Of a DNA stretch of 8,952 nucleotides, positions 5,775 to 8,952 are shown one piece after another. Below the pieces are notes generated by a model that ran no database searches, was not told where the DNA came from, and saw only the letters and a program-made list of their open reading frames with translations. The position numbers were made by a program, and so were the translations under genes. This DNA comes from DAINPP01 sp036743375 (GTDB lineage: Bacteria; Thermotogota; Thermotogae; MWEM01): NCBI GenBank assembly GCA_036743375.1, contig DAINPP010000078.1:1-8952 (forward strand), written 5' to 3'. The stretch's first letter is position 1, and each line of letters opens with the position of its first letter.

Positions 5775-7363
5775 CTGATGCCCCCTTCAAGTCGTACGAC
5801 TCGGTCGAACATGTTCTGAACCGATGTCCTGTGTGTGATATACACCACACTCATATCCGGATTTTCATTTATGATGTGAGTGATGATCTCTTTTTCAAAG
5901 GCTTCGTCCACCAATGAAAGCGTCTCGTCGATCAGCAGGCATTCCGGCTTTCTCAGGAGCGCCTGAGCGAGGTTGATCCTCGCCTTCTCTCCTCCGGAAA
6001 GCTCGTCTTTGCCGATTGTCTCCCGCTTGTAGAGATCGTTGAGTCTCAGCAGTTTCAGACAGGATTGAAGCGCTTCTTCGGACACGCTGTCGGACAGGTT
6101 CATAAAGAGGTTGTCCCTAAGCGTACCGCTGAAGATCATCGGTTCCTGACTCACCAGCAGAATCTTTTTCCTCAATCCGGACAGATCATAGTCTTTCAAA
6201 GGCCGATTGTTCAGAAGAAACGCATCCTGAAAATCCGTGTGGATTCCCGTTAAGCAGTTGAACAGTGTGCTCTTTCCCATGCCGCTTTCCCCTGAAATCA
6301 GAACTTTGTCCCCCGGTTTGATTGAAAAATCCGGGATCTTTATCTCTTTATCCCCCATCCGATAATGAAAATCCCTGACGTCGATTTGCAGCCTTTCTTC
6401 TGGATGGATGAAGCCAAAGGCCTCCCCTTCAAGTGAAAGAACGGCCGCCACGCTTGTTCGTGCAGGCTTGACTCCGAAAAACTTGTACAATCTCGCATAA
6501 AGACTCCTGAAGGCGTTGAAAAAGAGCGGGGTGAACGTGTATAGGATGACCAGCTCTCCCGTCCCCAAGTCCTTTACCGAAGATAACCGTGTGGATAAAA
6601 AGACGACGATCAGGGGGGCAATTACGATGATCAGATTCTGAACCGCATCGACGTAGGTGTTCAGGACGGAGACCTTTACATCCGTACGGTTCATGCGCTC
6701 GTGCTTTTCGGAAAATGCGTCGAGAAAATAGTCCTGACTCGAAGTGGTCTTGATCATCTTGATGTAAGTGAGTGTCTCCGTTGCCCATGAAGCAACTGCT
6801 CTGAACTGACTCAACCCCTCGCCCCTTCTTCGGCTGAGCCGTTTTCCGGAGAAAAAGGTTGTGATGATGATCAGGGGAATAAAGGCACAGATGATGAGAC
6901 CGGCCGTTACACTCTGATTGAAGAGGATGAACCCGTAAACGATGACTTCTGTCAGATCTATGGGAAGCATCAAAAGGGAATAATGAAAGATACCCACTTC
7001 GTTCGTGGTAGAAACCATCTCACTCCAGATTTGTCCCACGTTGTGGCTGGAAAAATATTGAAATGGGGTGTGAAGCAGGTGATACATCATCCCGTGTCTG
7101 ATGTTCAACAAGCCCTTGTACAACATGCGATGTGTGAGGATTGTTGACCAGACTGAAGCGATCAAGATGACCGCATAAGCGCCGATGAGATAAAACAGGG
7201 AGAGTCCCCGTGCGGATAAGGCGTTGTTGTTCAGGATGGCATTGTAAAATGCTTTCGTGCCGATTGAACAGTAAAATGACAGAATGACGGTTATGATGGC
7301 GAAGGCATAACAGACGACGAGCAATGTACCGTTTTCTTTGAGGAACAGTTTAAACGCTTTCAA
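5771..7363 (-). CDS. ABC half-transporter, first gene of a tandem pair
   Basis: The 530-residue paralogue of the downstream gene has the same order: six hydrophobic segments in the first ~290 residues, then an ATPase with Walker A GESGMGKST (K364), Q-loop VSQEPMIF, signature LSGGE (455-459), Walker B LLIDE (D479, E480), D-loop SLVD and H511. The start is TTG at 7363, supported by AGAGGTGAT (7375-7367), a long match to the anti-Shine-Dalgarno, with 3 nt between. No ATG gives a better N-terminus, and MKAFKLFLKEN aligns with the start of the second gene. Both members keep consensus ATP-binding residues, so unlike many heterodimeric exporters neither site is obviously degenerate. It lies divergent from regulator B across 232 bp, with a candidate promoter at 7434-7407. 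Likely role: export or efflux of a compound sensed through regulator B; that link is inferred from gene order only. Confidence 0.88.
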   Translation of the reverse strand: MKAFKLFLKENGTLLVVCYAFAIITVILSFYCSIGTKAFYNAILNNNALSARGLSLFYLIGAYAVILIASVWSTILTHRMLYKGLLNIRHGMMYHLLHTPFQYFSSHNVGQIWSEMVSTTNEVGIFHYSLLMLPIDLTEVIVYGFILFNQSVTAGLIICAFIPLIIITTFFSGKRLSRRRGEGLSQFRAVASWATETLTYIKMIKTTSSQDYFLDAFSEKHERMNRTDVKVSVLNTYVDAVQNLIIVIAPLIVVFLSTRLSSVKDLGTGELVILYTFTPLFFNAFRSLYARLYKFFGVKPARTSVAAVLSLEGEAFGFIHPEERLQIDVRDFHYRMGDKEIKIPDFSIKPGDKVLISGESGMGKSTLFNCLTGIHTDFQDAFLLNNRPLKDYDLSGLRKKILLVSQEPMIFSGTLRDNLFMNLSDSVSEEALQSCLKLLRLNDLYKRETIGKDELSGGEKARINLAQALLRKPECLLIDETLSLVDEAFEKEIITHIINENPDMSVVYITHRTSVQNMFDRVVRLEGGIR

Positions 7364-7406
7364 GTTATCACCTCTGATTTTATGGAATTCTTGTGGCTCT
7401 GAACTA

Positions 7407-7434
7407 ATTTTATTCGAACTAATATGATAATCAA
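7407..7434 (-). promoter_or_regulatory. Candidate promoter of the ABC pair
   Basis: On the minus strand TTGATT (7434-7429) and TAAAAT (7412-7407, one mismatch to TATAAT) are separated by 16 bp. The predicted start near 7400 gives a leader of about 37 nt that includes the ribosome binding site at 7375-7367. The -35 is embedded in the 18-bp element shared with 90-107, with identical spacing to the -10. Confidence 0.5.
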
Positions 7435-7439
7435 GTGTT
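7422..7439. repeat. Shared 18-bp upstream element, copy 2
   Basis: Exact copy of 90-107. The flanking bases differ on both sides, so the conserved block is sharply bounded, which favours a functional site over a recent long duplication. It covers the -35 box of the ABC-pair promoter and is a natural place for regulator B to bind. Confidence 0.55.
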
Positions 7440-7451
7440 GAAATTATTCTC

Positions 7452-7476
7452 GGAACAGCTCTAAATGAGCCGTTTT
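7452..7476 (+). other. Hairpin with T-rich tail in the region before regulator B
   Basis: AACAGCTC (7454-7461) pairs with GAGCCGTT (7467-7474) around TAAAT with one mismatch, with possible G-T extensions. It is followed by TTATATTTTT, giving a terminator-like shape on plus. It lies between the shared element and the proximal regulator promoter, so it could stop plus-strand leakage or act as an imperfect operator. Confidence 0.3.
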
Positions 7477-7552
7477 ATATTTTTGAATATGAAAAATATA
7501 TTTTTTCGTGTGAGAGAAAAACACCCTGTAATCATCTGATAAAGCTGATAAA

Positions 7553-7561
7553 TGATATAAT
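7553..7561 (+). promoter_or_regulatory. Extended -10 promoter of regulator B
   Basis: TGATATAAT is a perfect TATAAT with the TGn extension, 34 nt before the GTG start. Transcription would begin near 7568, leaving a leader of about 28 nt. No clear -35 is seen, which is usual for extended -10 promoters. Confidence 0.45.
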
Positions 7562-7595
7562 AAAATGATGAAGTAACGATTTTGTAAAAACGGTG

Positions 7596-8952
7596 GTGTT
7601 CATAACGAATCTGAATCAAATCCTGAAGGCAATCAAACACAACGTGTATTCGAAGGCCCTGACGCATTATCTGTATCATCACGTCGATGATCGGGATATA
7701 AAGGGCTATCTCGGACTGCTTACGGAGAGAATTGAGGGGATTCCCGATGACAAATTGCATCAGATAGACCGCCTTGACAGGCGTTGCGGCAACGTGGGGA
7801 TTCATTATCTGCTGCTGGTTTATAAATTGGGACTGGCACGGTACAAGGGAGCAGAAACAGTCTGTAGAAAGCTGTATAAAAAGCTGCTCAGAGAATACGA
7901 TCATATCCCCCAGTCCTGTCGTAAGGGGGTGGCGAGAGAGCTGAAGATACACAGTGCCTATCACAAGGCGGATGGGTTGAAGGCGTTCAGAACGTGGAGC
8001 GAGAAACATCTTGAAGATGCTTATGATCAGACCTTTGATACACTTCAAAACACGTTGAAGCTGTTTTCACTGGAAGCGGACAACACCGCGGAAGCCTTTT
8101 ACAACACCTTCCAGGAAGCCCTGACCCATCAGCAGCAGGATCTTCTGTTGACTTCTTTGAACAATTCAACATGGGGATTGAGACATATCAACCTGAAAAA
8201 GTCCGTTGAGATGGCTCAAGAGCTGGGATACTACTCGGGTTATTATGCGGAGGAATCACAAGCCATCCTTTCCGGGCTGGATACGCAGTTGCGTATTGCA
8301 AAACTCAACGATGATTATGAGTCCTTTTATGAATATGCCCGGCTCATGAACCGTTATTATGAGCGTTATGCCAGACCTTATCCAAATCTCAGACAGACGT
8401 ATCAATCCAGCATCCGGTTTGCCCGGCAATACGCCCTTGTGCAGAAAAAACAGCGGTTGAAAAGGGATGAGATTGCAAACGGTAAAGCCGTTCGGAGATT
8501 TTTGAAGGAGCAAATCAGGAAACCCAATGCCTTCGCCGAACAAACGGGCATTTCTCACGCCTCCCTTTACAGGATTCTGAATGGAGAGCGGCATGTGATC
8601 AAGATTGGAACTGTGAAGGCATTCGTCAGGGCTCTGAATCTGGACTATTCCTTCAGCCAGCCACGAGACATCAACTACGTGTTGTGGTGTATGAAAGGAG
8701 ATTCGCTGTTTGAAGCAAACAGGGAGAAAATAAGGAAGCTGTCCGATGAAGCACTTGGGTGGCGATTGATTCGGGGTGCATTTGTCGCCCCGCTGAACGG
8801 GGATGTGAACGTTCATAAACTCTTCGGGTTGATCGCCAACAGAGAGGCCTTTCTTCGTTATGTCGAAAGGGATATTCGGGCGAAAATCTTTATCAACCGC
8901 TGTTTCAACGACACATTCCCCTTTTACAGGGGGAGGGCGGCTCTTTTGGATA
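7596..8952 (+). CDS. Regulator B: paralogue of regulator A, cut by the right window edge
   Basis: GTG at 7596 opens a frame that stays open to the window end, giving 452 residues. It begins MFITNLNQILKAIK, matching regulator A from residue 3, and similarity continues throughout: CRKGVARELK, HKADGLKAFRTWS, the YYERY region, FINRCF and FYRGRAAL all have counterparts. The central helix-turn-helix lies at about 299-350 (FAEQTGISHASLYRILNGE then TVKAFVRALNL), one residue off its position in regulator A; I count 25 of 51 identical residues there. Its turn, QTGIS, is closer to the Cro/C1 consensus than that of regulator A. About 100 C-terminal residues are missing if the lengths match. It lies divergent from the ABC pair, so it is the likely controller of that operon. 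Another GTG at 7593 is directly adjacent in frame; no strong ribosome binding site marks either. Confidence 0.8.
   Translation, partial: MFITNLNQILKAIKHNVYSKALTHYLYHHVDDRDIKGYLGLLTERIEGIPDDKLHQIDRLDRRCGNVGIHYLLLVYKLGLARYKGAETVCRKLYKKLLREYDHIPQSCRKGVARELKIHSAYHKADGLKAFRTWSEKHLEDAYDQTFDTLQNTLKLFSLEADNTAEAFYNTFQEALTHQQQDLLLTSLNNSTWGLRHINLKKSVEMAQELGYYSGYYAEESQAILSGLDTQLRIAKLNDDYESFYEYARLMNRYYERYARPYPNLRQTYQSSIRFARQYALVQKKQRLKRDEIANGKAVRRFLKEQIRKPNAFAEQTGISHASLYRILNGERHVIKIGTVKAFVRALNLDYSFSQPRDINYVLWCMKGDSLFEANREKIRKLSDEALGWRLIRGAFVAPLNGDVNVHKLFGLIANREAFLRYVERDIRAKIFINRCFNDTFPFYRGRAALLD

Noticed and set aside
6429..6788. Minus-strand open frame of 119 codons inside the first ABC-pair gene
   Set aside because: Alternative frame of a clearly coding ABC membrane domain.
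7465..7539. 24-codon ORF MSRFIFLNMKNIFFRVREKH... before regulator B
   Set aside because: Starts inside the hairpin, poor ribosome binding site, no resemblance to the ORF before regulator A.
7461..8048. Minus-strand open frame of 195 codons
   Set aside because: It lies antisense to regulator B, whose plus-strand frame shows clear homology to regulator A; the minus product has no recognisable domain.
8256..8816. Minus-strand open frame of 186 codons
   Set aside because: Also antisense to regulator B, covering its helix-turn-helix; a shadow of codon bias.

Overview
The window looks like a draft-assembly fragment from a low-to-moderate GC Bacillota (Firmicutes) genome. Two ribosome binding sites are long matches to the Bacillota anti-Shine-Dalgarno (AGGAGGAGGT before position 41, AGAGGTGAT before 7363). 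GTG and TTG starts are common, genes are packed closely, and the three visible ABC transporters have the half-transporter layout common in that phylum. No gene here fixes the genus.

Layout from left to right. Positions 1-41 (minus strand) hold the first 13 codons of a gene whose start resembles the ABC genes further right. Positions 42-303 form a divergent control region. Positions 304-1965 (plus) encode regulator A, a large protein with a Cro/C1-like helix-turn-helix in its middle. Positions 1966-2311 contain a REPIN-like pair of inverted palindromes, a possible tiny hydrophobic peptide ORF and a 14-bp palindrome. Positions 2312-4119 (plus) encode one ABC half-transporter, broken by a 100-N gap that is very probably an assembly artefact. 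A perfect 28-bp palindrome lies between convergent genes. Positions 5774-4200 and 7363-5771 (minus) encode two closely related ABC half-transporters, overlapping by ATGA. Positions 7364-7595 form a second divergent control region. Regulator B, a paralogue of regulator A, runs from 7596 past the right edge.

The most interesting inference is that the same module occurs twice: a central-HTH regulator on plus, divergent from ABC transporter genes on minus. The two divergent regions share an exact 18-bp sequence (AACACTTGATTATCATAT on minus). In both, its TTGATT sits 16 bp from a -10-like hexamer and points at the ABC gene. This suggests a common regulatory site through which each regulator, or both, control the neighbouring transporter. 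The regulators recall peptide-sensing HTH/helical-repeat proteins (RRNPP type), but their HTH is central rather than N-terminal. No biosynthetic gene or certain substrate is visible, so the transported compound (peptide, antibiotic or toxin) is unknown.
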